A stretch of 64,000 bases of DNA from Microcoleus vaginatus WJT46-NPBG5 (GCA_019359355.1 JAHHHM010000003.1:302084-366083); one strand, 5' to 3'; counted from the first letter of the stretch, positions 38,276 through 47,566 are shown. A program made the numbers and translations. The notes: a model not told the origin generated them from the sequence alone.

Positions 38276-38548
38276 TTATGGGCCAGAGAAAACAGCCGCT
38301 TCAATGTCACTGCGGCTGAGGGAGTATTTAAAGGATCGTTGAATATCTTGCCCCTCCTCGCCGGCATTGAAATAACGCACAGTCAACTGGTCAATATCAA
38401 GGGTGAGTTCGGCTTCCCAGCTCGCTTGCTGTAGGTGCCAGCAGTGGAGCTGGTTGCGATCCTGCTGGCATCCTTGGGAGCGCAGCCAGTCCTCAATGTC
38501 TGGGAGGGGATGGTTGTATAGCGGAGTATCGGCGGGTGGAATGGACAT
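38276..38548 (-). CDS. DUF3143 family protein
   Basis: 90 aa matching the cyanobacterial DUF3143 family over its whole length: DTPLYNHPLPDIEDWL, GCQQDRNQLHCWHL, ELTLDIDQLTVRYF and DIQRSFKYSLSRSDIEAAVFSGP. Soluble, with two cysteines. Unknown function. It lies 73 bp downstream of the J-domain gene on the same strand, and a joint role is plausible but unproven. Start ATG 38548. Confidence 0.82.
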   Translation of the reverse strand: MSIPPADTPLYNHPLPDIEDWLRSQGCQQDRNQLHCWHLQQASWEAELTLDIDQLTVRYFNAGEEGQDIQRSFKYSLSRSDIEAAVFSGP

Positions 38549-38621
38549 AAGGTTAAAGGGTTGAGTTAGATAATTGCAGTAATTCCAGATTTATAAAGTG
38601 AGGAGTGAGAAAGGTGTTCTC

Positions 38622-39221
38622 TCATTTCTCACGCTTCGCGGTTAAGGAATTAAAAGGTTGGGACGCCGGCATATCGTAGGTAATTTCTTGAGCCGGCATT
38701 TTTTGTCTGAGTTCGCTATTAAACCCTACAGGTTGCAAGGCTGCATCGCCCCGCGTTAAGCCGACAGCAATCGCTAACAACAGACAGCCAATAAACGTCA
38801 TCCCCAGAATGAAGAGGGCAAAGACTTCACCGGCAGAAAGCGGGCGCTCAGTGGGGTCTAGATACGCCGAAGAGTATTGCTGGTTCCCAGACTGGCCAAT
38901 CGGGCGGTTCAGATTAGCCGGTGGCTGAATAACGGAGATGTTGGAGTAGCGAATCTTTTGATCGTAAGCCATCCGCCGTTCTTGGTTGCTGAGGGTGGCG
39001 TAGGCTTCGTTCAGTTTTTGGAATTTTTCCTTTGCCGTAGTCGGGGGCAAGTCCGTTGTATCCGGATGATAGCGCTTGCTTAATTCCCGATACGCTCGCC
39101 GGATTTCTATGGCTGACGCCGAAGGATGCAGCCCTAGCAGGGTGTAGTAGCTATTCGCTAGGGCGGTGCGATCATACACCACTCGATACTCATCTTTTCG
39201 CTTTGCCCTGTTCTGAGTCAC
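38622..39221 (-). CDS. membrane-anchored J-domain (DnaJ-like) protein
   Basis: 199 aa from GTG 39221, with GGTGGAG 8 bp upstream. J domain at about 24-88 (SYYTLLGLHPSASAIEIRRAYRELSKRYHPDTTD) with an intact HPD motif. Then a linker and one membrane helix (FALFILGMTFIGCLLLAIAVGL, about 134-155), and a short tail. It lacks zinc-finger and client-binding domains, so it is a type III co-chaperone that would recruit DnaK to the membrane. Confidence 0.88.
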   Translation of the reverse strand: MTQNRAKRKDEYRVVYDRTALANSYYTLLGLHPSASAIEIRRAYRELSKRYHPDTTDLPPTTAKEKFQKLNEAYATLSNQERRMAYDQKIRYSNISVIQPPANLNRPIGQSGNQQYSSAYLDPTERPLSAGEVFALFILGMTFIGCLLLAIAVGLTRGDAALQPVGFNSELRQKMPAQEITYDMPASQPFNSLTAKREK

Positions 39222-39370
39222 CGAAGCTCCACCATGCTTAGTGTTGAATGCTTTTCAACTATTTTAACGAGCTTGGGCATTCTGCGCTGTTCCTAAAATT
39301 TTTAGCAACTGGGCCGGCATCACACGTAACGATTCAACCACCGGCACCCCCTGCAATAAAGTTGACCCAG

Positions 39371-40843
39371 TTAGCTGTCAATCCTTAATTTACGATTGGA
39401 ATGTGTGAGAATTGCTTTTCTGTGATAAACGATTCCACCAATTGCTGAGAGCAATAACCAGCCCAGAATATTTACCCGTAAATCAAATAAAGTGACATCA
39501 AACAGGTGAAATAACGTACAGGCAAAGAACGCAAGCAGATAGGTGAAAAAAATTAAGCGATCAGGTGAAGATGCTATGTTTCTCTGCTCAGTAGAAGAAC
39601 TGAGGGCAATTATCTCTGTAGGATAAACAGCCGGCCAATCACGTAATAGCAAGATGCCTTGAGCCAAAACCCAGCCAACGACACCACATAATAGCAGCGT
39701 TGTAGGAATGCCGGCTTCAGAACTGAGCATCAAAATCAAATTGTGGGGATGACCCAGCCATTCATGCATCTGTGCTTGGTAAAGTGAGGTAAAATTCCGC
39801 AATCCCCAACCAGTCCAGGGACGCGCTAAGGTCAAATCCCAAGCAAATTGCCACTGAGTCGTGCGGATCAGCGCTTCTGGGCGGTGTGGATACATCTGGT
39901 CATTAATTCGCGCCCAGAAATAAGGAGGAACGGCGATTCTCAGCCATTGCCGGAGGGGATCAGGCCCAAAAGCTGCCCCCAGAAGACAGCCGGCCACCCC
40001 AACAACAACAGCCACCAACCACCGCCAGCCTAAATAGACGGCGAAGGCCAAACAGGCCAAACCGGCAATTCCCCAAGCATTGCGAGAATTCGTTAAAATC
40101 AGCGCGGCTGCATTGTCGGCAACTGCCACCGTCAAAAATACCCAGCGTCTGAAACCGGCGTCTGTTGCCCAACCGGCATTCCAGTAACGATTTGCGATTT
40201 TTAAACCGCTGTCGTCAGGTTTTGAGCGGGTTTCCTTTAGCTGCCATTTCAGCAGCAACGACCGATAAGTTTCTAGCCATAACCCTAGGGCAAGAATAAA
40301 AGTCGCGACGAGATAGCTGGCTAAAACATTCGTATATTCAAAAACAGAAGACATCCGACCAGGGGGATTGCCAGTAGGTGCCAGCAGCCAATCTACAATA
40401 ATCCATAAAAATCTTATCGGGCCGGCCCAGCCCCAAAATAGCTGTCCCAAGCCGATAATCACCACCGGCACCGAACCGATCACTAAAATCCATGCGATTC
40501 GCCGCAGTTGAGCCGGTGTTTGGATCAGAACGCTGAACGCCGGAAAAAATACAAAAAATGGTAAAAAATTAAACAGACCGAGAAACGCGGTAGGCCGATC
40601 ATTAGCAAAGCCGGCAGTAATCACCAACCAGACCAATAAAACAATCAAGGCTTGATTGGCCGGACGCCGAATGATCGTGTGGAACTGCTGTTTCCACGTC
40701 ACTAACATCGCCCACGCGAGTCCCAAGACTGCCAATAGTGGAGCCAAAGGGAGAAAAAAAAGCGCCACTTGGGCACAATTCCAAGGAGCCTGTAATCGGG
40801 AGTCAGGAGCCAATTTTAGATTTTCGATTTTCGATTTATACAT
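39371..40843 (-). CDS. O-antigen ligase family membrane protein
   Basis: 490 aa from ATG 40843; a TTG at 40849 would add two residues. About eleven membrane helices, with a Wzy_C-type loop: NSRNAWGIAGLACLAF, a large periplasmic loop, WQFAWDLTLARPWTGWGLRNF, and HEWLGHPHNLILMLSSEAGIP. Members polymerise or ligate surface glycans; the bicarbonate-uptake candidate IctB belongs to the same superfamily, so function is open. GCCGG/CCGGC is very dense in this gene (nine sites in 39,961-40,620). Confidence 0.8.
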   Translation of the reverse strand: MYKSKIENLKLAPDSRLQAPWNCAQVALFFLPLAPLLAVLGLAWAMLVTWKQQFHTIIRRPANQALIVLLVWLVITAGFANDRPTAFLGLFNFLPFFVFFPAFSVLIQTPAQLRRIAWILVIGSVPVVIIGLGQLFWGWAGPIRFLWIIVDWLLAPTGNPPGRMSSVFEYTNVLASYLVATFILALGLWLETYRSLLLKWQLKETRSKPDDSGLKIANRYWNAGWATDAGFRRWVFLTVAVADNAAALILTNSRNAWGIAGLACLAFAVYLGWRWLVAVVVGVAGCLLGAAFGPDPLRQWLRIAVPPYFWARINDQMYPHRPEALIRTTQWQFAWDLTLARPWTGWGLRNFTSLYQAQMHEWLGHPHNLILMLSSEAGIPTTLLLCGVVGWVLAQGILLLRDWPAVYPTEIIALSSSTEQRNIASSPDRLIFFTYLLAFFACTLFHLFDVTLFDLRVNILGWLLLSAIGGIVYHRKAILTHSNRKLRIDS

Positions 40844-40878
40844 TATCAATCAAAAATCTAACCCCTAAAATCTTAAAT

Positions 40879-41721
40879 TTATGCGAGTTCCCAACATTCA
40901 GAGCGGGTGAGGCGAATTTGAGCCAAAGCAACGATAGTGGGAATAATCCGAGCATAGTTGGTGGAAATGGCCCGCCAACCTAAATCTGCTAAAAACCAAG
41001 TCCACAACACCGGCCCAACAAACGCAAAGACACTGCGGGCTGCGCCATAACGGGCTGCGCTCACGGCCATGCCCCGACGGGCTGTTTGGAGTGCCACATA
41101 TTGCTCAAACCCTTTAGCCGCTGCGGTTCCGCCCACGGCTAACGTCTGCTTTGCCATTTGATAGGTGGCGAAGTGAATGGCAAACTGGCGGGCAATTTGT
41201 TGCAGCAGCACTGGCTGGATGACAGAACTTACCGCTAAAGCGCTACCACCTTTAAAGAGCAAGCCTAAAGGGTCTTTTTGGACTGAAAGCGGCAGAGGTT
41301 TTGATAGCTTGGTTTGGGCGAGGGAATTCTGTACGCGCCTGGTTAAGGCTTCTTGTTCCGAAGCCGGCAGTTTTTTCCAGGTTCGACCGAGTAAGTTGAG
41401 AAAAACTTCAGCTTCTAAATCGGTTGTGGATAGCTGATTTGAATAAGAAATTTTTAGATAGCGGCAGACTTGAATTAGGACTTGCCGATAGCTCACTTGG
41501 TCGCTACGCCCCCGCAAAACGGTGATTCCATCTGCTGCTAAATAGCGAAATCGCTGTTCAATGGCATCCAACCAGGCGTGCCGATCTCGGCTTTTCACAT
41601 CTATTGGCGCAGGGGTTTGAACATAATCGAGGGGGTTAAACCGGCGGCAAAATAGAATGTCCGTCAGTTGTTGCAATTCTTCTTCTGTTGCCAGTTCCAG
41701 TGCAGCTCTTAGCTCGTCCAA
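40879..41721 (-). CDS. YaaW-like protein of unknown function
   Basis: 280 aa from TTG 41721, chosen because GGGAGG sits 9 bp upstream and the protein then starts at the family-like DELRAALELATEEELQQLTDILF. The GTG frame to 41796 adds 25 unconserved residues. Visible runs: CRRFNPLDYVQTP, DGITVLRGRSDQVSYRQVLIQVCRYLKISY, and a C-terminal half of glycine/alanine-rich hydrophobic helices (VFAFVGPVLWTWFLADLGWRAI, about 230-255). It resembles the YaaW/UPF0174 type. 35 bp upstream of the O-antigen ligase-like gene. Confidence 0.65.
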   Translation of the reverse strand: MDELRAALELATEEELQQLTDILFCRRFNPLDYVQTPAPIDVKSRDRHAWLDAIEQRFRYLAADGITVLRGRSDQVSYRQVLIQVCRYLKISYSNQLSTTDLEAEVFLNLLGRTWKKLPASEQEALTRRVQNSLAQTKLSKPLPLSVQKDPLGLLFKGGSALAVSSVIQPVLLQQIARQFAIHFATYQMAKQTLAVGGTAAAKGFEQYVALQTARRGMAVSAARYGAARSVFAFVGPVLWTWFLADLGWRAISTNYARIIPTIVALAQIRLTRSECWELA

Positions 41722-41903
41722 TGTCGGCTTCCTCCCTTTATTTACCTGCGGATACGCTTGCCGAACGCTCTTGGCCTGCGCCAGGATCGCACACACAGAT
41801 TCCCACTCTTACTTATTCTACTATTGTGGCTTAGAGCGATTTTGAATTTTGCCGGACAGGATTTTCGATTACTCTAAAATTTTATATTTAAACTGATTGG
41901 CTG

Positions 41904-43031
41904 ATGACTGATAGCTCACTGACTTTTGATGTGGCGGTGATTGGTGCCGGCATGGCGGGTTTGACGTGTGCTCAATTGCTGCACCAGGCCGGTTATTCTA
42001 CGATTATTTTGGAAAAATCTCGGGGGCTGGGTGGACGAGTCGCCACACGCCGAGTGCAGGAAATTCGTGCGGATCATGGGGCGCGGTATTTAGAACCGAA
42101 GGGCCAGCACTTACGGCGCTTGGTTCATATTTTGTCGGCCCACAATATTGTAGAGCTGTGGACAGACAAGAAGTATATATACGACGAAAATAATGGCTTG
42201 AGGCCGGCAACCCCCTCAAGTTGGTGTCCCTACTATGTTGCGCCGGCAGGAATGAACGCGGTGGGCAAATTTTTAGGCACGGGTTTAGAGATTTGGTTAA
42301 GCCGGCGTGTGCTGGCAATGGCACCAACGGATCAGGGGATATGGCAGCTTTCCCTAGAATCTCCCGATGCGTTCGACAAAATGCCTCAGCTACAAGGGCT
42401 GAATGCGAGGGCTGTTGTCGTGGCCATTCCGGCCCCCCAAGCTATGACGATCCTTGAGCCGGTTCAGACGCAGCTGCCGGCTGATTTTATTGCAAACCTG
42501 CGCTCTGTGGAGTTTGAGCCATGCCTCAGCGTGATCGCCGGCTACTTACCCCATCGACAGCGAGATTTAGCTCAGCGAGAGATTGCTTGGAAAACAGTTG
42601 TTTTTCCCCACGACGATCAACTGGCGTGGATCGGATGGGATAGCAGTAAGCGAACCGACTCTCAGATGCCGGTGTTTGTCGCCAACAGCAGTGCTACCTT
42701 TGCTCAAAGTTATTTAGAGGCAGAAGATTTACAACCAGCCGGCCAGACGCTGCTAGATCGTGCCGGCGAGTATTTAAATTCTTGGCTGAATAGCCCCGAT
42801 TGGTTGCAGGTTCACCGCTGGCGCTATGCCTTTGCTAGTCGGCCAATTCCTGAAACCTGCCTTACTGCCACAGTGCCGGTGCCGGTGGTTTGTTGTGGTG
42901 ACTGGTGTGGCGGCAACCAAATTGAAGGGGCATTAGAATCTGGCAAAGCCGCCGCAGAACACATTAACCAGCAATTGCGACATCTGCCGATGCCGGGAGA
43001 AGGGTTTTGGGATGTGATCGCACGAGAATAA
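41904..43031 (+). CDS. FAD-dependent oxidoreductase (renalase/amine-oxidase-like)
   Basis: 375 aa. Rossmann FAD site VAVIGAGMAGLTCAQLLHQAG (about 10-30), then LEKSRGLGGRVATRR and the DHGARYLEP motif of this group. A C-terminal FAD contact, CCGDWCGGNQIEGALESGKAAAE, is at about 331-352. It belongs to predicted NAD/FAD proteins related to renalase and protoporphyrinogen or amine oxidases. The substrate is unknown. Single gene, divergent from the YaaW-like gene. Start ATG 41904. Confidence 0.8.
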   Translation: MTDSSLTFDVAVIGAGMAGLTCAQLLHQAGYSTIILEKSRGLGGRVATRRVQEIRADHGARYLEPKGQHLRRLVHILSAHNIVELWTDKKYIYDENNGLRPATPSSWCPYYVAPAGMNAVGKFLGTGLEIWLSRRVLAMAPTDQGIWQLSLESPDAFDKMPQLQGLNARAVVVAIPAPQAMTILEPVQTQLPADFIANLRSVEFEPCLSVIAGYLPHRQRDLAQREIAWKTVVFPHDDQLAWIGWDSSKRTDSQMPVFVANSSATFAQSYLEAEDLQPAGQTLLDRAGEYLNSWLNSPDWLQVHRWRYAFASRPIPETCLTATVPVPVVCCGDWCGGNQIEGALESGKAAAEHINQQLRHLPMPGEGFWDVIARE

Positions 43032-43145
43032 TTCTCAGTTTTAACCGCATCCCGCACCCTGACTTATTGACGCTTTGATGATTTCTTCTCCCTCCTAATT
43101 CAGAGGAAAATTAACTTTTGTGAATTTGCCCCAGTTAGTAATTTC

Positions 43146-43427
43146 TTACTCCTCTTTGTGGCTTTGCTGGCCGCCCTTTTTGCCAATTTCTGACATATGC
43201 TTGCGGTTTTTGCTGACAGCCTCGCCACCCTTTCTCCCAATTTCAGCCATGTGCTGCCGATTTTGGCTCACAATCTCACCGCCCTTACGACCGGCTTCCT
43301 TAGCCTCCTCAGGCGAAAATTTGTGAGCGGTTCCCTTTTCATGAGCGGCTTGACCGCCCTTGCTTGCGATCTCACGCTGTTTTGCTTCGTCCATTGACGC
43401 AAATCCGCGCTTACTTTTGTCTGCCAT
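43146..43427 (-). CDS. KGG-repeat stress-induced protein (GsiB-like)
   Basis: 93 aa, extremely hydrophilic, with four glycine-rich KGG units (SKGGQAAHEKG, RKGGEIVSQNRQHMAEIG, RKGGEAVSKNRKHMSEIG, KKGGQQSHKE). This is the KGG/GsiB-type repeat of general stress proteins, related to plant LEA group 1 and thought to protect against desiccation or salt. No cysteine or membrane segment. Start ATG 43427. It lies downstream of a long AT-rich gap, suggesting extended regulation. Confidence 0.85.
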   Translation of the reverse strand: MADKSKRGFASMDEAKQREIASKGGQAAHEKGTAHKFSPEEAKEAGRKGGEIVSQNRQHMAEIGRKGGEAVSKNRKHMSEIGKKGGQQSHKEE

Positions 43428-44183
43428 AACAAGACTTTTTAGGGTTTAGACTTCTTGACTTGTGGCCTTATCCTAAAAATCTTTGAGGGGCAGTTTCATC
43501 TTTCTATAGACTTATCTAATTTTTAAAGTTTTTATACCCTAAGACGTATAAATATCCCTCTTTTTAGTCTTTCGCCAATTTCCTTTTAAACGTATTTTTG
43601 AAAGGCTCAAGTCAAAACTTAAGAAAAATAATAGATAATCCTAAATACTGAAATCTGATATAAAATTAAAAGGGCGTCGTAAAAAGTTAATATTTAATTT
43701 GTTAAACTGACCATAGAAACCGCGTTTATGCGTCTCCACAAACAACAGAGATTTATCACAGCCTGAGGGTTATACTAAATCTATAGGTTTATAGACTAAA
43801 AAATTAAAATTTTCTACGGGGATTTTTTTCTAACCTTTAACAAGCAAAAAAAAGACTGTATCAAAAAAATTTAACCCCAGCGTTTTTTGCGTCAGAACAC
43901 AAAATTGACAAAAGTTTATTTGTGTAGGTCTAGCGGCTTTTTAAATTAAAAAAAATAATTTTCGTAGGAGAAGGTCTAAATTGTAACTTTTAGAAATGAA
44001 GGGCAAAGACTCAAATAACAAATTGAAAACTAGCTGACAAGTCTAGAAATTCTTTTTTTACTTTCGCCTTTCCCTCCCACTTCTTTTCAATCTCTCCATC
44101 CCCTAATCCTGGCTATATTCCCAGGAAAAGTTACAGGAAACTTGAGAATGAAGGATTAAACCTTAGCAATTACGCTGAGCTGC
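43428..44183. other. 756-bp AT-rich gene-free region upstream of the KGG gene
   Basis: No ORF with coding character. Inverted repeats seen: TCTATAGG...TTTATAGA near 43781-43797 and ACACAAA...TTTGTGT near 43898-43925. Long A and T runs occur throughout. It may hold the stress promoter, a long 5' leader or an unannotated small RNA; none can be fixed by eye. Confidence 0.45.
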
Positions 44184-44369
44184 TTACTGATGATCCATGT
44201 CATCTGCAGCGCCCATGCCCTCATTTTCACTCTTAGAGTCCTCAGGGCGACTGTCGCGGTAGAAACGTCTCTTTCCAAACCGGCCTGTTGTTGACCGTTT
44301 ACGAAACCGGCGAGCGTAAGCTTGGTTCCGAAGGGCTTTTTCTTTTTTAGGATTGCGGCGTTTAGCCAT
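44184..44369 (-). CDS. small basic cyanobacterial protein
   Basis: 61 aa from ATG 44369, with GAGG 6 bp upstream. The N-terminal half is very basic (MAKRRNPKKEKALRNQAYARRFRKRSTTGRF) and the C-terminal part acidic (SENEGMGAADDMDHQ). I recall similar short proteins as conserved hypotheticals in cyanobacteria. The basic half suggests binding to nucleic acid or ribosome, but this is inference. The overlapping frame to 44380 is a shadow. Confidence 0.65.
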   Translation of the reverse strand: MAKRRNPKKEKALRNQAYARRFRKRSTTGRFGKRRFYRDSRPEDSKSENEGMGAADDMDHQ

Positions 44370-44530
44370 GTTGGCCTCAAAAAAACAACTGATTGAGCAA
44401 GTAAAACTTGTTACTCACTCCTAAAGCAGCTCGAAAGCTGTGATGAAACGTCCAAATGCCTTGGCAAGTTGAAATGTTTACTTTAGCACAATATCAATTT
44501 GCTTTTGTTTTTGCTGATCGCTAACACGGC

Positions 44531-45814
44531 TCACACTTCACTGTTGACAAGTTGTTGCGCCAATTGCAGCGCTTCTTCGGGTGTAGAAATTTTGCCTTCT
44601 GCGTGTGCCACCCCAATTGCGGTGAGGAGTCTGCCAACTAGAGGACCAGGCGGTAAATTCAAAGCTGTCATCAAGTCTCTGCCAGTTAGTGGGGGAACCG
44701 GATGTGCGACGGGATCGTTGGGGGTGAGAAAGCGCTCAATTAAAGGCGTGATCGCATCCACCGGCATCCCTGACGCTACGGCAAAAACGGCGAGTGAGGG
44801 AAACACCGTACCGATATTGCGAAATAAAAAATACTGCTCTGGCACGGATAAAGCATTTGCTGCCGGCAGCAAATCTGGCAAAAAGTTTAACACCGCCAGG
44901 ACAGCTTGCATTTCAGGCCGGCTGTACTTTAGGCGCAATAATTGAGCTTCAGCTTTCTGGATATCTGGATCGAGCAAACTCGTCAATTTAGCAACAGCTA
45001 ATAACGAGGTTTTTGAGGTATCTCGTAAGCAGCGGCACAGTTCTGTACCAAAATCTGGCCAAGTATGCTGGAGTTTGGCAGCGGACTCATCAACGGCTGC
45101 AACTCGAGCCAAACTGCTGCCGGTGGCGCTGGGAAACCACGTTTGAACTAAGCCATCTTCCCAGGCGGCTTGTAGCTGGGGTGTTCCCTCGGAAGTAGCG
45201 AGAAGGTAGCTCAATTCACTACGCACTCGTTCTGCTGCGATATAACCCAGCAGGGGTGCGAAGGCGCGAATTGCAGTCCTCGTTGCTGGCTCTATAGAAA
45301 AATTTAACTGTGCGGCTTGCCGGTATGCTCGCAACAGGCGCAACGGATCATCTTTGAGGTTTGCCGGCGCAACCATCCGCATTAAACCGGCCTCAATATC
45401 GGCACAGCCTTGCAGCGGGTCGATGAAGACGCCGGTGTGAGGATTATAAGCGATCGCATTTACGGTATAGTCTCGCCGGTTTAGGTCGCGTTCTAGACTG
45501 TCGCCTTCCTGTTGGGCGAAGTCTACTGTCGCATTTTTAAATACCACGCGGGCGATCTGCCGGTCGGCATCAAGCAGCACAAACCCAGCACTGTACTGTT
45601 CCGCTATTTGGCTAGCAGTTTTAACGGCTTGTGCCGGCATCACAAAATCTAAGTCTAAATACTCACGGTGTTTCAATAGCAGCGCGTCCCGAACTGCGCC
45701 TCCGACTAAATAAGCCGGTTGCGGCAGTAATTCTAGGCTAAATGGCCAATATTCAGGAGACAGGGGAAAGAATGCTGCGGATGGAAGATTTGCCATACTT
45801 AAATTTTGCCCCAT
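44531..45814 (-). CDS. tRNA nucleotidyltransferase/poly(A) polymerase family
   Basis: 427 aa. Class II nucleotidyltransferase head: AYLVGGAVRDALL (about 34-46), EYLDLDFVMP (catalytic DxD), RRDYTVNAIAYN (motif B), GLMRMVAPANLKDDPLRLLRAYRQAA, and a helical C-terminal half. Adds CCA, or A only, to tRNA 3' ends. Some cyanobacteria split CC- and A-adding activities, so the exact activity is open; no HD domain is obvious. Start ATG 45814, alternative ATG 45796. HIP1 octamer at 45450. Confidence 0.88.
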   Translation of the reverse strand: MGQNLSMANLPSAAFFPLSPEYWPFSLELLPQPAYLVGGAVRDALLLKHREYLDLDFVMPAQAVKTASQIAEQYSAGFVLLDADRQIARVVFKNATVDFAQQEGDSLERDLNRRDYTVNAIAYNPHTGVFIDPLQGCADIEAGLMRMVAPANLKDDPLRLLRAYRQAAQLNFSIEPATRTAIRAFAPLLGYIAAERVRSELSYLLATSEGTPQLQAAWEDGLVQTWFPSATGSSLARVAAVDESAAKLQHTWPDFGTELCRCLRDTSKTSLLAVAKLTSLLDPDIQKAEAQLLRLKYSRPEMQAVLAVLNFLPDLLPAANALSVPEQYFLFRNIGTVFPSLAVFAVASGMPVDAITPLIERFLTPNDPVAHPVPPLTGRDLMTALNLPPGPLVGRLLTAIGVAHAEGKISTPEEALQLAQQLVNSEV

Positions 45815-46059
45815 AACCGGGCAGCGCGCGAACCAATCGGTTATCGGTGTAAAATGCCAGCATAGTCACAAAAATTAACCAGATCAAGAAGCGACTAGCC
45901 TGTTAAGCCGGCTAAATGTGTCAATCGTTAATAACAATGCTGCGCCGGCAGCCAGAATTTTCAGCTCAGATTTATTGCAATCTCAAATCTAATTTGTCTT
46001 AATTGTAATATCAGAGATTTCTTCAAGCTACCTGTTGAAATGTCAAGAGGTTTTTAATC

Positions 46060-46308
46060 ATGTGTATTTGTGTTAACTGCCACTATGTAGACCGTTGCCT
46101 AACTTATAATGCTGTCGAAACCCAGCATGAAGAACGTCACCTTACTGAAACTCCAGATTTTGAACCAATTGAACCCACGATTAATGTTAATATCCGCCCG
46201 CGTGGGGATGAAATTGAAATGGAATGGGATGTTGTAGGGTGTACGAGTTTTAAACAAGAGATGGGCAAGTGGGCGCGGTTGCGTCCGGGCGAGCTGATCC
46301 CTACTTAG
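46060..46308 (+). CDS. ycf34: Ycf34, iron-sulfur protein
   Basis: 82 aa. Matches the chloroplast/cyanobacterial Ycf34 family: MCICVNCHYVDRCLTYNAVE with the conserved cysteines at 2, 4, 7 and 13, EPTINVNIRPRGDEIEMEWDVVGCTSF, then GKWARLRPG. Ycf34 binds an Fe-S cluster and affects photosynthetic electron transport. Start ATG 46060, with AAGAGG upstream. A stem-loop follows. Confidence 0.92.
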   Translation: MCICVNCHYVDRCLTYNAVETQHEERHLTETPDFEPIEPTINVNIRPRGDEIEMEWDVVGCTSFKQEMGKWARLRPGELIPT

Positions 46309-46333
46309 GGAAGGGGAACTGCCGGGATCATAA

Positions 46334-46384
46334 AAAGAATTCAGAAGTCGGCGTGAATAAGGAAAAATATCTTCTGAATTCTTT
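46334..46384 (+). terminator. perfect 14-bp stem-loop after ycf34
   Basis: AAAGAATTCAGAAG (46334-46347) pairs perfectly with CTTCTGAATTCTTT (46371-46384) across a 23-nt loop. The right arm ends in T residues. It lies 26 bp beyond the ycf34 stop and 52 bp before the next gene. Confidence 0.65.
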
Positions 46385-46435
46385 CTATCTCATTTAATTA
46401 TTTTTTAAGCAATTTTCAGGTAGGAAAGTGTCAAA

Positions 46436-46930
46436 GTGAACCGCCAACGCATCGAACCAGGCCCAGGACAAGAATCTGTTTGGGATTATCCACGTCCCCC
46501 TCGGTTGGAGGACTCGTCTAAGCATATTCAAGTGATTTTTAATGGCATTACAATTGCTGACACGCACCGCGCTAAACGGGTATTAGAAACCAGTCACCCG
46601 CCGGTTTATTACATTCCCCCTGAAGACATTAAGATGGAGTATCTTTCTAAGACTCCACAATCAAGTTTTTGTGAGTGGAAAGGGCGGGGAGGTTACTATA
46701 CGGTTATGGTCGGTGATAAGCAAGCACGCGATGCCGGTTGGTTTTATCCAAACCCAACGCCGGCGTTTGCTTCTCTCAAAGATTATGTTGCCTTTTATTC
46801 CAGTCGGATGGAAGCTTGTTATGTGGATGGTGAAAAAGTGCAGCCACAGCCTGGAGATTTTTATGGCGGCTGGATCACAAATGAGATTGTAGGGCCATTT
46901 AAAGGAGATGTCGGTACTTGGGGATGGTAA
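46436..46930 (+). CDS. DUF427 domain protein
   Basis: 164 aa from GTG 46436 with TAGGAAAG upstream. DUF427 pattern: ESVWDYPRPPRLEDSSKHIQVIFNGITIADTHRAKRVLETSHPPVYYIPPEDI, CEWKGRGGYYTV, then GWFYPNPTPAF and VDGEKVQPQPGDFYGGWIT. A compact beta-rich soluble protein with unknown function. It converges on the Nudix gene, only 2 bp separating their ends. Confidence 0.85.
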   Translation: MNRQRIEPGPGQESVWDYPRPPRLEDSSKHIQVIFNGITIADTHRAKRVLETSHPPVYYIPPEDIKMEYLSKTPQSSFCEWKGRGGYYTVMVGDKQARDAGWFYPNPTPAFASLKDYVAFYSSRMEACYVDGEKVQPQPGDFYGGWITNEIVGPFKGDVGTWGW

Positions 46931-46932
46931 GG

Positions 46933-47505
46933 TTAAGGGGTTAAATCTCGCTCTAATTTTCTTAAGTAATTCAATCCTAAGAAAATTGCAGCGAGGCTTC
47001 CTGAAACGCAAATATCGCCGGCTGCTATTTTATCTAAAACTTCGGATGCCGGCACTAAAACGACTTCTATATCTTCTGTAATATCTAAGACTTGTTCACT
47101 TGATTTTTTAGCATTTATAGCGAAAAATAAGTGGAGTTTATTTGTGTCTTTAACGGGATTGTCATATAAAGTTGCAATTTTAGTTAAATGGCCGGCAGTG
47201 TATCCAGTTTCTTCTGTTAGTTCTCGCATTGCGCCAGATTCTGCACTCTCAACATCTGGATCAACAGCACCAGCGGGTAACTCCATAAAAATTTCACCGA
47301 CTCCATGCCGGTATTGTCGCACAAACACAATTTCTTGATTTTCTGTGAGGGCAAATACAAGAGCGATATCTGGTCGAATATTTACGAAAAAATCATCAAT
47401 GACTTTACCATTAGGCAGTTCGACTTCGTCTTGTCTGATTTGACACCACGGATTGTTAAAGACCAAGTCAGATTTTAAGGTTTTCCACTTTTTTAAATCT
47501 TTCAT
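46933..47505 (-). CDS. Nudix hydrolase, ADP-ribose pyrophosphatase type
   Basis: 190 aa. N-terminal beta domain (KSDLVFNNPWCQIRQDEVELPNGK) then the Nudix box around AGAVDPDVESAESGAMRELTEETGY (about 98-121). The REL..EE.G half is canonical, with one extra residue before the first E. The setting EIVFVRQYRHGVGEIFMELPAG is typical of ADP-ribose/nucleoside-diphosphate-sugar hydrolases. Start ATG 47505. Confidence 0.87.
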   Translation of the reverse strand: MKDLKKWKTLKSDLVFNNPWCQIRQDEVELPNGKVIDDFFVNIRPDIALVFALTENQEIVFVRQYRHGVGEIFMELPAGAVDPDVESAESGAMRELTEETGYTAGHLTKIATLYDNPVKDTNKLHLFFAINAKKSSEQVLDITEDIEVVLVPASEVLDKIAAGDICVSGSLAAIFLGLNYLRKLERDLTP

Positions 47506-47566
47506 AATGTAAGTTACTATAATCTTTTTAAGGTAAATATCTTGGAAAAGTAGATTTTTTTTATTT

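Noticed and set aside
44156..44380. 74-codon frame overlapping the 61-aa basic protein gene
   Set aside because: Different frame of the same DNA with no ribosome site; the 61-aa frame has GAGG before ATG and a coherent charge pattern.
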